Shown here one piece after another: positions 12,501 through 27,500 of a stretch of 64,000 nucleotides of DNA. Under the pieces are notes generated by a model. The model was not told the DNA's origin. It ran no database searches and saw only the letters and a program-made list of their open reading frames with translations. Positions within the stretch are counted from its first letter, which is position 1, and every line of letters begins with the position of its first letter. The stretch lies in the NCBI GenBank assembly GCA_947579605.1, contig OX388311.1, positions 32,986,951 through 33,050,950 on the forward strand, given 5' to 3'. This stretch comes from Athripsodes cinereus (lineage: Eukaryota; Arthropoda; Insecta; Trichoptera; Leptoceridae). The translations under genes were made by a program, and so were the position numbers.

Positions 12501-15500
12501 TGTATGTACCAGTGGCGGGACTAGACTTTTTGTATTGGGCATGCTGTTTGTGTATAGTAGCCTCTTTTACAATATACCGTTTTACCAACGTATACCAACA
12601 TTTGAAAAAGATAAATATCACGCGGTTTGTGTAGGTAGAATTTATTATAATATATTAGAAAACAATTATTGTTGGCCAAAAACTTAACTATTTTTCTGTC
12701 CACAATAATCCAGATAGTCTGGATGACCTCTTTTACAATAAACCATTTTAGTGACAACATTTGAACAAAAGAAATATGTGGAAACACTCTAAGTGGGGAG
12801 GCTACCCTATACCAACTCGGAACTCCCAAAATAAAGCGATAAAGGGCGATAGTCCCCAGTCTTAGTGAAGAAACAAAAACTCAAATATGAAATATATTTA
12901 TTAAATATAATCGATATTAAACATTTTCAGCAACAAATAACTCAAAAATCTTAAGTGATAAAGCTATTCTAAATATAATTTAATTCTTTTCTTAAGGCAA
13001 GGAACCCGACATCGAGCCAAGTATTGTACTTAATACCTTACCTATCTTGAAACGAGTAAATTAAAAAAAAAAATAACAAAACAGGGAATGATATTTTTTT
13101 ACAGTGCAAAACAAAGATATTCTTTAAATTTACATAACACACATTTACACCCACTCAAGTGTGTCATTTTGAACTTATAATTACGAATATGCGAAAACAC
13201 ATCAAAATTTAGAAGTAGGTATGTGGATTAAAGAATAATTAATATCTAGAGACTGTTACAGTATTTATATGAAATAAAGCGGAATGTTATCATAATTATA
13301 ATCATAAAATTATATACCGAACAAACCTATACTAAATATTGAGTCATAATGTTTATTGAAAAATAATATTAAACTTAAAGACGAACTTAAGTTTCGGGGA
13401 AATCGAATCGAAATTGAATGAAATTGAACTCTTATAAATCATATCGCATTAACATGAAGTGGTATCTCAATAAACACACTTCATTTAACCGGTATTGGAT
13501 TAATTTACGCAAAACACAACTTCAATTCATTAAAGATAATTATTAAAAATGACTCGACCGAAGCCAATAATACACATAATATTATTGTCTTTTGCACTAA
13601 CACATACAAACCTTCCTTAGATGCATTGAATCTGGCGTGCACATGTATTGTACCACTACACTTGCATATACACTAGTATTAAGCACTTGTATTAAGTACG
13701 TTAAAAGTATTTGTGCACAACACAAATACTTTTAACGTACTTTCCCTACGTGTGACAGATAACATAAAAGCTACATATGATGCAAAGAGGTGGAAATAGG
13801 ACAGGACTATTGTCTGGAGTCATACGAATTTATCCGTATTGTAGTGAAGTTTGCAAAAGGTTTGCTAACGTGTAGCGCGAGATTTGAATCAAGGTTTACC
13901 GTTTATAGGTACATTTAGAGGTCACTATGTTAGCCATTGACCTGAAGTTTGCAATAGATTAGCTAACGTTTAGCGGAAGATTCAAACCAATTTAAACTTC
14001 GTCGTTTTTTTAGATACTTTCTCTCGTAAATTATAGATTTATTCCCTAGGCATGCGTTGCTTTTTTGCATGTATGGAAGGCACGCCACTGGTATGTACGT
14101 ACTTACATACGAGTATATCTCCCTCAGTCCTCCCTGACTGTGTGTGGATTTGTTACTTATATATACCTACTACACAATGTCTATTGAACACCAATTCATA
14201 ATAATATAATGCGTAGATGGCTTAGTGGAGCCATCCCTCCCCTCCCCTTCCTGTTTTGTGATTGAATGAGGTTCATTTCCTGGGTTATTGATGCCGTTAA
14301 TTAATAATATTATAACACCTCCCACTCTACTGCCATGAGATAACAATATACATACATATGGGGAATATTCCTTTCCCTTTCTACTACTTTTGGTAGGTAT
14401 TTAGCGTTGCGTTGCGATGCGATCTTTGCAAACTTTTCCAATATCTACGGTCAGTAGGTGGCAGGTGCCTACCAGTAGAGTGAGATAGTTTGCTTCCTAG
14501 GACCTCCCTCCCTCCCTCCCATATTTATTTTGTTCTACTCGAAGTTTGTTCAAACTTTTTCAATGAATCTTGTATACTCAATAGGTAGGTATAGGTTATA
14601 GTAAGTGGAGTGTGTGAGAGACCATCACAATGTTAGGTAAATAATAATAAACGTGTATGTATATATTGTATGAAGTAGTAAAGTGTGTGATGTCACGATA
14701 GATATTCGGGATATCCTCACGAAATAAAATATATTTGGAGAACACCAACCACAATCATCGTGTCCATAGTGTTGTCTGTGAATGGTTTAACATCTAAGAG
14801 CCTGTCAAGCAATCTTAGAAAACTGGGAGTAGGTAGATGACAGGCTCAAATACAGCATGCAGAAGGCTGTTCCAATATAATCCACCAGGATATTTAGAAG
14901 GTTTTTATTCCGGTAGCTCCGTTAGTGATCTCTTATGATTATACTATTTACATAGGTCATTATGGGAAAATTAACTCGAATAATTTTAAGGTTCTACATT
15001 TTGTATAAGTGGGTACAAATTTATTTATATATTTATTTATTATTTAAATTGTTCTTTTATACGCGGCGGCAGAATTGCCATCCACACTTCTCAGCATTAT
15101 ACAACCAGATAAGTCTCCATATGATCAGTCATGATCACACAAAAACTTAACAGTCTAATGCCGGGAAAAATTCACCTATCCAGATATACAGGATATCAAA
15201 GGATTAGGCTTAAAACGCGGGATCAAAATACCAGCATTGTGCCTGAAATATCTGTGTTCAGAAACCTTTTTACAATATTACAAGTGTTTATTATAATAGA
15301 TTTTTGAATTTTAATGTACAAATTAACCGGTAAATCTAATTTTTGTAAATTATTTATTAAAGATTTCGGAGTTACCCCTGTAGCTGACATGACTAAAGGT
15401 ATTATATAAACGGACCTAGAATGCCAAATATTTTTTATTTCTCCTGCTAGTTCTGTATATTTACGTATTTTTTCTGCGACGGTTGTTTGTATATTATGTG

Positions 15501-18500
15501 TATTTGGGACAGCGATGTCGATTAGGTACGTTATTTTATTACGTTTATCATGTAATACTAAATCTAGGTCTATTATGATGTATTTGTCTATCTGTTATTA
15601 TGGTTTTATCATAATAGAGCCTATAATTTTGATTTTCTAATACCTGTTCCGGGTTGTATTTATAATAAGGTATTACATTATTTGAGTTTAAAAGATTATG
15701 TTTAATAGCTAAATTTTGATGTATAATTTTTGCTACATGATTATGTCTATAAGTATACTCAGTTTGAGCGAGAGTGGAACAACCCGAAACTATGTGTTGA
15801 ATTGTTTCCGGTTTGGCCAGACATTTCCTACACGAATCATCAATTATATTTTGATTTTTTATAATATATTTTTGATAATTTTTTGTATTTATTACCTGAT
15901 CTTGAATTGCTAGCATAAAACCCTCGGTTTCCCCATACAATTCCCCAATGGTCAACCACCTGTTTGACGCATATTTGTCAACATAAGATTGGTTGAGATC
16001 ATTGAGGTGTCTAGCATGAAGTTCCTTCCTACCCCAAGATTCTAACAAAATATTTAAATAGTTTAATCGCGGACCTACTGTTTCGTCATTTAAATTTAAA
16101 GGTGTATGATTTTTATCGGCCTGTATTATAATTTTATGTAGTATAGAATTATTTTGTTTGTTTTTAAAAAATGTTTTAAGGGATTCTATTTGATTATTAT
16201 GTAAAGAGGAAATGTTAACAATTCCTCTTCCTCCTATACTCCTAGGCAGAACCAACCTTTCTTTCGCGGAATTTGGATGGTGATATCTATTTTTTGTTAA
16301 TTGTGTTCTAATAAGTCTTTCTAGTTTATCTAGATCCGTTTTAAAAATTAAGTATTTAAAAATCCACATAATATTATTGTAGCAATATTTTTCCTGCATA
16401 GAAAACTATATTTGACAGATATCTGACATTGGGGCCTACTTTGTCAATGAGTTCCGACAATGGTCACTCAACCAGGACTATAATTTTAAAATGAAAATAA
16501 TAATAACAATAATGGACGTTGAGGGTAGAATAAAATAATCTTTTTATTTCGATGAATATTTATTATATATTATTTACTGTTATAATTAATATTTTATTGT
16601 TATTAATTTTATGTTGTATTCAAAGTGTAGACTCCAAAATAATCTTGTTAAATAAACGAGATATGTAATAATAATAATATAGCAGAGAGGGTGGAGATTT
16701 GATTACATGAAAATATTCCGCGGCACGATCTGTTTATCATAGATTAATATATTATATTAGCCGCCGCATGGTGAAAGTAAGTGTATACCTAAGAGGGAGA
16801 GATGGAGGGAACCAGCCTTCACTCCATGGGTAGGTATCTGTTTCTCCTTCACACCTCGCTATCTATCAAACAGCTAACTAACAGGTGGATATAGCAACCT
16901 CCCGCACCTTACTACAATCATAAAGGTACCTAACTACTACTACCATATAGCTCACCTACATAAACTGTACACTGAGAAATTTGTTACGTTTGGTGACCGA
17001 GTACAAACATAGTTGTATGAGTATTTTAAATGAGGAACATTGCAGGTGCCCGAAAATCGCTACAGCTTCCGAAATGGAAAATTTAGTGTGTGTAATGTGG
17101 TGTTCACACGAGATGACATAATAACTGGACGATTTCGCTTGCATAAAAAACAATAATCATCAAACGTCCATTGATTGTGGAGCGTGTTAGTTAAACAGTT
17201 CACCGACATATGTAGATTCAATCTGTCAGATGCATTTCGATTTTGACGTAGTTTTAAAAATGAGGTAGAAATCGCGGAGTGTTAATCATTAGTTGAAAAT
17301 GTTATAGTAGAGGATATAAGGCGCCTTTTAATTAAGGAAATAAATGGCACAAACCAACAACAGTTGTCACGAAACGGGAACTGGTTGAATTTTTTTTACC
17401 ATAAAGCGCGCAACGATACAGTAAAAAAACTAAAGATTGAAACGTGTTCAACTTGAGACGATTTGTTTTATCGTTTCAAATTTATTGGCAATCTGAATTA
17501 ATTATAAATATAACACTTATTTATAGTATATCCACAGTGACTTTTTTATTGGACGCGAGCCGGCTTTCAAGAGCTTCCGCTCTCATCATCAGCCTGGCGA
17601 AAAGTCAACGCGTCCAATAAAAAAGTCACTGTGGATATACTATAAATAAGTGTTTTATTTATAATTAATTCAACATGAATTTCCACCAAGTACCGTCGGT
17701 TGAAAATATCAACTTTATTGACAATCTGTTCACGCAGATCAAATGGCTGACGATATCTTGGCTTCCTATGACAATATTCGCCTCGTGTGTGCTTCCCATA
17801 ACTGTGAAAGAAGCTTGTTGATAGACTGTTGAGGATATCACTCGTAAAATAATTTATCATATAAACGAGTAGGTAGGTAGGTACCTACACAAGATTCTAC
17901 ATCAAGATTTGGTTATGGAAAAAGTCTGCCGCGTTTGTTGAAATTCTATATAAACTGACATTTTCAAGCCTAGTCATTAAATTCATTTTAACAATTTGAA
18001 AATATAGTGAAAATGTCAATCAATACCTATCCTCACACCGTGTCCCAGTTAGGGCAGGCAGCGAGAACGGAATGCCATGTTGATCTATCCTTACATAAAC
18101 TTCTTTTGCTTCTCTACAATTTTTATACATGCGCACCGGTGGCTATTACTTAACACACGGCCATCTGTGAAAATTTGATTCACGTGCTCAAGTCATGTAC
18201 ATAGTTCTTGAAAATCCACGCTTGCTCACACCCTCTCTTTCAGATAAATATACCCTCTTCATTAATTGCTTTAAAATATATTTTTTTCTATAAGAGACTA
18301 TAAACTTATTAAATAGTCCCCTTACATAATTAAGGACAGTGTATATACTTACTCTGCAGGGTCCACAAACACAAAGTCTGTGTAGATGAGCAGGAGCTGT
18401 CCTCCCAGTACATAGCCCAATGCGGGGCCTATCACTGACATCGTGTAGAAAATGCCTGCGAATATTTAGAATTATATTAGATATACTTTTATTTATATTG

Positions 18501-21500
18501 ACGTAAAACATTTTAAAACTTAGCTATCAACTAGAGACATGAAAAATACACCTTTAATAATACTAGATTCTCAAAGTTAACTAATTTGGTCAAAATTAAA
18601 GCAATGCATCTAAAAACAAATCTATAGTAGGTAATAGGTATGTATGTTACGAGTACACTCGTATTCAGAGTTTTCAGTCTGAAATCGGGCCTAAGAACAA
18701 CGTTCACCTTTGTGTTTTCCAATTTAAGTAATTTGTAGGTATTGATTGACTGAGTTGTTGTTTATTTTGTAAAACTCCTTATGAATTTATGAAAAGTATT
18801 TTTATAGTAACTTGGTTGCGACTAACAAAGTTTTATGGATGTGGTTATTGTCATAATATGATACGATTTAATATCTATCGAAATATTTCAGTACGATAAA
18901 TTTAAGTTGTGAGTTTTATTAAAAGTTAAAGGAAATTCACATGGGATAATACCGAGCGTACATGATAAACCGTACAAACCGTAGATTGAAAAAAGTGGAC
19001 AGAACGTAGGAACATAAAAGTACAAATAAATATCTACCCATCATAGTAATGTAAATAAGTGCTCAGTACGTAGGTATTAAATAAAATATGTAGGTATAGG
19101 TAATTTTCAGATAAAATAGTAACAATACGGAGCAAGTAATGAATGGAAAGACGCAGCTATATATGCACATTGTATGTACCTACCTAGTACCTATGTAAGT
19201 ATCTATAGTACAGAACAATATTTACATAGGTACGTAAGTTTTTAGGTAGGAAGGCATATCTACCTACATATAGGCATAATCTACGTAGTGAATGAGTATC
19301 AAAGATGAATGAATATTCCTTACAATATGTATGTAGCGCAGTGTCATCGCCCTCTATACTCTCCTGACTTAAGTAGGAATTGCTGCCTGAATCCATCCCA
19401 TTCATACACAAAGCCTCTTTCACAAAATAGGCTCTACCTACCCGAGCACTTAGTAGGTACAGTAACACTTTCAAAAGACATCTTATAAACATAATATCGA
19501 TGGTTCAAAGCACAAAAGATACAGGTCCACTATTTAGATACAATGAGTTAATGTACCTACAAGATCGGTTGCAATGTCTTCTATGTCCTGATTACATATT
19601 CGTAATTTCCAATAAAACTTATATCATTATCGAAATATTTAACAAAAACCAAATGCTTCACGTTCTTCCTTTTTTTGTGTACAGATGTATCGTGTCACAT
19701 AAGATATTTGAGAATGCATTTATATCGACTTTCATGGTTCTTAAAAACCACATGTCCATCAAGGTCAGCTTCTTAATTAATCTAAAATCAATTAATGAAT
19801 TGAGAAGGAATCTCAAACTTAGAACTTTTTTTCTCTAAACTGTCAATTAATGTGGACATGTATTTTCTGTGCTTTAAACCATCGATATTATAGTAGGTGT
19901 ATACCCGCGCAGTATTATATATTATGTCGGGATCATAATCCCTTATCGAGTAAGTACACTCAGAAACAAATTCACGACAATCATTTCAACACAACCTGAA
20001 ATTTATGTTTAATCTTCATACACACTAAATCTCTTTCTATAGTGTATGTATAGGTAAGTAGGCAGGTAGGTAGGTACCTATATGTTTAGGTATACCTACA
20101 GATGGTTATAGGTAGGTATTGTGCGCCCACTCGTGTTTTAAAGAAAAGTCTACCTATTATTTTCCTGTTTGTTTGTAAAGTAAAGTGGGTAGGTACCTAT
20201 ATTATTTCAATACATATATTCAGATACTTATATTATGATGTGTAGGTACCTACGTACTTACAAGAATAATACCCAGCATAGAATTAACATTTTCAGTAAG
20301 TTCTTTAACTGCTGATTTTGTATGTACCTACGCTTTATATGTAAAGATATACCTACCTAATACCTACTTACCAGAAAGAAGATAGTTCTGCTGATCCGGC
20401 GCGTGAATGATCTGTCACGTTGCGGCGCGGTGTAGGTACATACAGAGAGGATTATTTAAATATATAAATACGTAGGTACTTTATAGATCCTATATAATAC
20501 CTATAGAATAAGATGAACTGCGTCTATAGATAGTAAGACGTACCTATTCATATAATAAATGCAGGTATTATAGGTACCTATACCTACTATAGTAAGGTAT
20601 TTATACATTGTACCTACATTATTGTGAGCAATGAAAACAATCTTGGTATGAAGGAGATGACGCAGGATAGTGATTACCTATAGTAGTAGCCTATACCCGC
20701 AGTAGGTACCTACCTACCTAACATACATACATAAATAATTACATACAAATCTTTAGAGGGGGTGTCTCAACATAGGTATCTAAATGTAAAGCAAAGAAAA
20801 TTGGTGCAAAAATTATTAAATTTGGAAAATCATAAGTGCGTTATTATTTATACCTAATTGGTACCTATATTATGATCTATAAAAACTTTTTACTGTGCCT
20901 AGGTATGTAAACAGAGGTAAGTAAGTATAATATATAGGTACCTATAAAGCAGTGGCGTGCCTTCCATACATGCAAAAACTGCAGAACTGCATCTAGTATC
21001 ATGTGCACATCACATCAGTGGTGCAGAGCAGAGTGGGTCAGTAGGTATAGAGGAGTGAAATGAAAAAGGCGGATAAACAGTGATAAGGAGAATATGGAGA
21101 GGAGTGCATGGAGAGTAGGGTGGGGTTGATGGTTTGTTGCTGTTGTTACAATTACACCATGAATATTAAACCCGATGTGTCTCACGGGGGCGATAAATAA
21201 CCCCACCCCAGCTGGGGAGCCCAGCGCAGTGAGTGCATATTACAGTATATACCTGGTACCTACCTACAATACTGACTACTGTATTACTTATGTACCAATG
21301 TAAATAGGTAGGTACCTATATTATATTTATCTATTCATTTATTTATTCTTACATTAAACAGTATGAGAGCCTTTAGCATAACAACGAAGATGTTAAATAA
21401 ATATGTATATGTATGTACAAGAGAGAAAAAAAAATTACATCTATGTAGGTATATATGTATGCACCTACATATAAATAAATAAATACAGTGTAAAGAGCAA

Positions 21501-24500
21501 TCTGTTTGGTGATCATCATCATCATCATCGCCCTCAACGCTCCTATCGGGAGCACAGAGCAGAAACCAACCTCCTCCATTCAGAGCGTCTCTGCGCCAAT
21601 TGCGTCACCTCTTTCCACGACATTCCCTGAGCTCTGATATCGTTGTCATAGGAACGGTGTATTGTGAAAGAGGGACGCCCGGGCTGACGGAACTCCTGCG
21701 GACGGAAGAACAGTGCTCTTTTTGGCCAACTATCATTGGGCATTCTCAAAACATGTCCCAGCCAGGACCATCGTCTCTCCTGTATTACGGAGATTACAGG
21801 TCTCTGCTGGGTGCGCCGGCGCACAGCATCATTTGTAACATGTTCATACCATTTGACATCAAAAATCCTTCTAAGACACTTGTTTTCAAAGCTTAGTATC
21901 TTCCGCTCTTGAGCCTTGGTTAAGTGCCAAGACTCGCAGTCATATAGAAGGATTGGGATGATGCACGCATTGAACAAGCGACATTTTATCGTGATGCTGA
22001 GTCCAGACGCCTTCCAAACTTTGTTCATGTTATTGAAAGCCCCGCTAGCTGCTCCTATGCGGATTGGTAATTCCAACCGGAGATCACCCTCTGGCGTTAT
22101 GGTTGCTGCCAGGTAGCTGAATTTGCTAACCTGAGATATTTGAGAATTACCAACCATTAGTGGGGTGTGAGTACTCGTGCATGTACTATTGCATATTATG
22201 TACTCCGTTTTGCCAGCGTTGATACGAATGCCAAGGCGTAAGGAATTTTCATAAAGAGCATTAGCGTTGCACTGTTGGTGATCATACGAATATTTAATTT
22301 TCTAAACTAATTTTTTTTTGTTTGTAAAGATACATATACCTACGTACTAGGTACATGATACATGTTTATTTTAAATAGCGTAATATTGGTAGGTAGATAG
22401 TAAATAACCATATCTATAGGTGCCAACTTTGGGGATGACGAATTCTATTTTCCCAGATGAATATACCTAATGTATATTAATATGATTATTATGTATCTAT
22501 AGCAAGTACATATCAAGTGTAGGCAAAACCGATCTAAAGCGGAGGGGAGGGGGAGCGAACAGGGCAAATTCTCAGAGCCGCGAAAGAGAAAAATCTTATA
22601 AAAAAACAGTGCTCAGAGCTGTACATAAACGCTAACCTTGGGTGTATGGCAAGAAAGATGGAACCGGGGAAGAACCAGTAGGTTTTTGTACAATTTTCTG
22701 CCAAACGTATGAGAAAAGATTGAAAAGCGCTTCCTGTCTGTCCATCGCTTTGCCGTGCAATAGGTGTAGGGCCAAAGGGAGCTAAAGGCCAAGCTCTTTG
22801 AGTTAGGACTGGCAGATGACCCGTGGTGTGCTTGTGGGACTAGAGCTCAGTTTGCGGGGCATATCCTGTGGGAATGGCTAATGATGATACGAACGCGAGA
22901 GATGGAATGATTGATAGTATGAGTGATGATACTCCCAGACCCTTCTGGTCTTGGGAACTGGAACGAGAAATTTTAGGACCTTCTGGGAGTTAGCTAACAT
23001 ATTTTATGAGTATTAAACAATTCCAACAATATAACATAGGTAGGTACCTGGTACATGCAGGTCAAAATAATAACCTATTTTTTGTAAATAATTTCAAAGC
23101 TCCATCTCTGGAATAACATATGTACCTACCTAATGCTCATAACTTATAAAATGTCATTGTAAAGGACAGCAATAATATTATTTTCACTTGGAGCGGCTAA
23201 ATAGCTAAATCAGGCCCTGAGTGTAGGTAGGTATCTACCTATATAAATGTAATATTGCATCGGACAATACAAATACATGGGGTGACATCAGAAGATTCTG
23301 CAAATCATCCCTCATATTGGATGATTCGCAGGCGAGGCGCCCCTCACCTCATCTCGGCCAACATGAAGCAAGTGGGGTAGGTACTCACAAGGAATATATT
23401 GACAATAACATACATACATAACTATACCAACAAATTTTAACATGTAAATGTAATGAATACTTATACCTACCTAATACATAGATTTTAAACCGTTGGTTAA
23501 CATTTATTGTCCCTGCGCCCTTGATTCATATGACAAAATGGTAATAAATAAATTATACCACTGTCCTATAGCTTATTATTATTAATTTATTTATTTATTT
23601 ATTTATTTATTTTATTTAACAATAATTATACAGACAGACATTACAATACATAGACTATTTGATAAAACTTAAATCTAAACATCCTCCTTATAGAGACAAG
23701 TCTCGTGTAAAGGAGGGTATTATTAATTAATTCATTCATTCATAACTCTAGCTAAATTAAATAAAATGGAAATGCCAGATCCCAATGCCAATGATCATTC
23801 GAAGCCAAATGATAAAAAAAAACTTCATAGTGGAGGTTCCTACGTAAATTTATTTTTCTATAAGTTCACAGGACGATATTACTCGACACTCTGAAAGTAT
23901 TAAAACTATGGCACAAGGTATAAAGAAGACATAGGGACTACAGTAGGTACTATCGCATGGATATTATTAAAGCTTATCCAACTCCTCATGTACTAAATAC
24001 TCATATTTATATTTTCACTGTTATTTGTTATGAGTTAATATATTATCTATCTTTATTTATTAATGAATTTGGCATTCTGGCTCTATATAGATTCAGTTAA
24101 ATATCTTAGCCAGTTGACTGCATCTGTGGTCACTTAAATAATGATTAGAATTATTATTTTCAAAATGTCTCAAACTGTTACTCAGGATTTTCTCCGGGAT
24201 TCCAAATTACACGGGCACATGTCACCCATTTCTGTGACAGTTCGTCAATTTATGTGTTCCATTTGAAATAAATTTCACCCGTTCCTGTGTCAGTTCCTTG
24301 AGTTTCACCCGTTTTGTCAGTGCGTTAAGTTCTTCTATTTGTAAAAATATTTTATGAAAAATTACGACATCTTTATTAGATGTAGGTACCTATGCTACAA
24401 ATTTATATAACATATCTACTCGTACGTAAACCTGGCAACGGCAGCCGCCCACCAGACCTGCGTGTAGATGACTGTATCCATCCAGACAGCACAGCATCAG

Positions 24501-27500
24501 TATCCATGGCAGCTCCCCCTAACCCGCGGGCCACTCAATATATTAGCTAGTACCTACCTACCTACCTATACCTACACATACATACTCATCGTACATACAA
24601 TACTTTATAGACACCTACTTAGGAATTCTTCTTAGAAATTCATACATACATACATGTGTTGCTTAATAAGTATGTAGTAGGTAAGTAGGTTGTTACACAC
24701 AAAAGGTGTTGCCTTGATTATTTTTTATCAGAATCGTTGCCATTCTTCCTTCTTCTTCAAGTTAAAGGCTAACTGATACGAACATTATACCCCCTCTATT
24801 TACAACTCCGTTGTAAGTTGATTCATTCGATTAAATGTACCTATGTGTCTAATATAAGTAAGTACCTACGAGGATATAAGTAGGTACCTATACATGATAA
24901 TTTTGACATAATGTATGATGCAAGTGACATTAAACAAAATAGGTAGGTACCTGCTCCCATACACTATCTACCCGATTGCTGAAACTGTTTAGTCCAATTT
25001 TTATTCAAATCAACAACACTGACTAGTAAAATGGCATTACAGGGTTGCTTCGCGCAGGAGAAGGATTGTTGTTACAAAACGTTAAAAAAAACGCGCCACC
25101 ACGCGTCATTCGGTTCACGTGGAACTTTTTATCTGAATTCCATGGAAGATTTAGTTGCCTTATCTTAAAACATGCGATTAAACATAGTTTTTTGGTTATC
25201 AAATAAAATAAAATAAATATTTATTATTTTGTTTCGTGTTACTGTTGAGTAAGACTAACGCACGACCGGTTTCGCGGACTCCGAGTTCGCATCATCATCA
25301 GTATAGATCAGCACCTGATGATGCGAACTCGGAGTCCGCGAAACCGGTCGTGCGTTAGTCTTACTCAACAGTAACACGAAACAAAATAATAAATATTTAT
25401 TTTATTTTATTTGATAATTTAAAATGAAGTGTTACAAAGTAAATGCCGATACAATTAATGAAATAGTTTTTTGGTTTTAAAAAATCATGTGTCGAGGATA
25501 TTTTCAATATGGGCGTGTCTAAAAAAACAAATCTGCCGTTGTGATGAGATTATTATATTAAATCTTGGGATCCTCATGTGAAACCACAGTCAACGTGAAG
25601 CGGTTCCTAGTTGATATCTCTTTGATTTAACACAAGGAACAGATGGACTATTTATAATAAAGATTGCTTCCATGGTACGGCGCTCGGGACATCCACATCA
25701 AGTGTGAAGATCGGATGGTTTGATGTTCATATTATTTCCTTTTGTCACTTTTTGATTGTATATTTATTGTATACTTCGAGCAAGAACCCACGAGAATGGA
25801 ATCTTGTTATCCGGATAAAGAGAAATCCTTTTAAAACATAATATTATGATTATTACTGAAAGCAATTAATACTTGATATATTATGTACTTATGCTAGTGT
25901 TGCAAAAAACACAGAGAAGCAGAGCTAAAAGAAAAAAATAAGTATGACATATTAACTAAATGATATTACCAATCTATTTATTTATTTATTTTAAGGCGCA
26001 CAACAGATGTTTGATACACATAATCAGATGCATCATCAAAACTCACCTAATTGTTTATTTATTTTAAGGCGCACAACAGATGTTTGATACACATAATCAG
26101 ATGCATCATCAAAACTCACCTAATTGTTTATTTATTTTAAGGCGCACAACAGATGTTTGATACACATAATCAGATGCATCATCAAAACTCACCTAATTGT
26201 TTATTTATTTTAAGGCGCACAACAGATGTTTGATACACATAATCAGATGCATCATCAAAACTCACCTAATTGTTTATTTATTTTAAGGCGCACAACAGAT
26301 GTTTGATACACATAATCAGATGCATCATCAAAACTCACCTAATTGTTTAGCCTGATTGGTTTAACACCTTACAGATTCGGATACAGTGCAGTGTAACATA
26401 AGTAGTTACTATCGCTAAAATATTCACTATTGAGGGGTGGTGTGCAGTGTGCATATCTACCCCATATCACCCCACTCACCTCCACGGTGCACGAGAGACG
26501 GCCACTTGTGGCAAAGAGTAGATACTATAACTCCAGACTCTATAGTTCTCTATTTCCATACAAACCTACTCAACTCAGTATAAGCAATATGTATGACATT
26601 TAATCCTATAGGGTTATCTGCACCACACTTTATAGATAATATTGCAAAAAAAATGTATTTATTAACCTATACACTGACGCATAATATATCGGAATTAATT
26701 TTATTGATAATTATATGAAACGAACATACTCTGCTTCTCTGCATAAGCATCGGAAGTTGTTCCAGAGAGTGCAGGACCGAGAAGCCTATGCTAGAGTGAT
26801 CACCAACTTCAGGAGAGGCCACTTACAGAAGAATAATAGTATTTATTCTACCGCTCTCATCTAGAGCTTTAATTTAATTGCGTCGCAGTTTGGTTAATAA
26901 ACAAATATTCGCATTATCTGCTCCCTCATAATTATTATGCAGAATTAACTACGCACCAAGAAATAGTGGACCGAAAACAGGAGTCTCCCCTCCCGAGGTA
27001 AGGTACAGTGCGGTGGTGTATGATGCGGTAGATTACACTTATGTACTCGGTTTAAGAGACAATATGCTACAAGTTTATTCAACCCTTCAGTGAGGTGGGT
27101 GGGTACTTGCCTACATTATACCATTTATTGTGCAATAGTTCGGTTAACCCTGATTTATGATTGTGGGGCGAGGGTGTTTGTGTTGCGCTGAGAATGTGGA
27201 AGTTTCACTGAGGGACCTATGTATGTATGTACGTATATGTAAGTGTTACGGAAGAAAGAAAAGCTTTCAACAGGAGAGCTCTCGAGTTGTTTTCTGCCAT
27301 CGCATCGGTTGCCAAAGTAGCTCTTAGCTTGTACACTTACCTATACACAGGTATATTATAATATACAGTTCCACGATATAAATAAGTAACTGAACGCAAA
27401 TATGAAGCCGGCATAAAATAGATTGGAGATGATTATCAATGAGAAATCAAAATTATCCAATTTTAAGAAAAATCCTAGTGAACGCAATATGAGATAAATA

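Larger units (their letters stand above)
8862..18352 (-). other. OATP intron 5 (9.5 kb), repeat-filled
   Basis: Donor at exon 5, acceptor at exon 6. From low to high coordinates it holds a CR1-like LINE, a foldback with a nested hAT, a 1.6-kb hAT element, a restriction-like-endonuclease LINE remnant, a hammerhead-bearing foldback and an RTE 3' relic. The stretches 10950-12500, 14100-15180 and 16440-17490 hold AT-rich DNA with TAGGTACC-type motifs and no recognised gene. Confidence 0.85.

Noticed and set aside
18188..18511. 107-codon minus-strand frame over exon 5 as a separate gene
   Set aside because: It is the wrong frame across the real OATP exon 5.
19500..19838. 112-codon plus-strand frame as a gene
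   Set aside because: It lies entirely within a MITE, starts in the terminal repeat and resembles no transposase.
20041..20110. Insect telomeric (TTAGG)n
   Set aside because: Units are TAGG/TAGGT with CCTA switches, never clean TTAGG runs.
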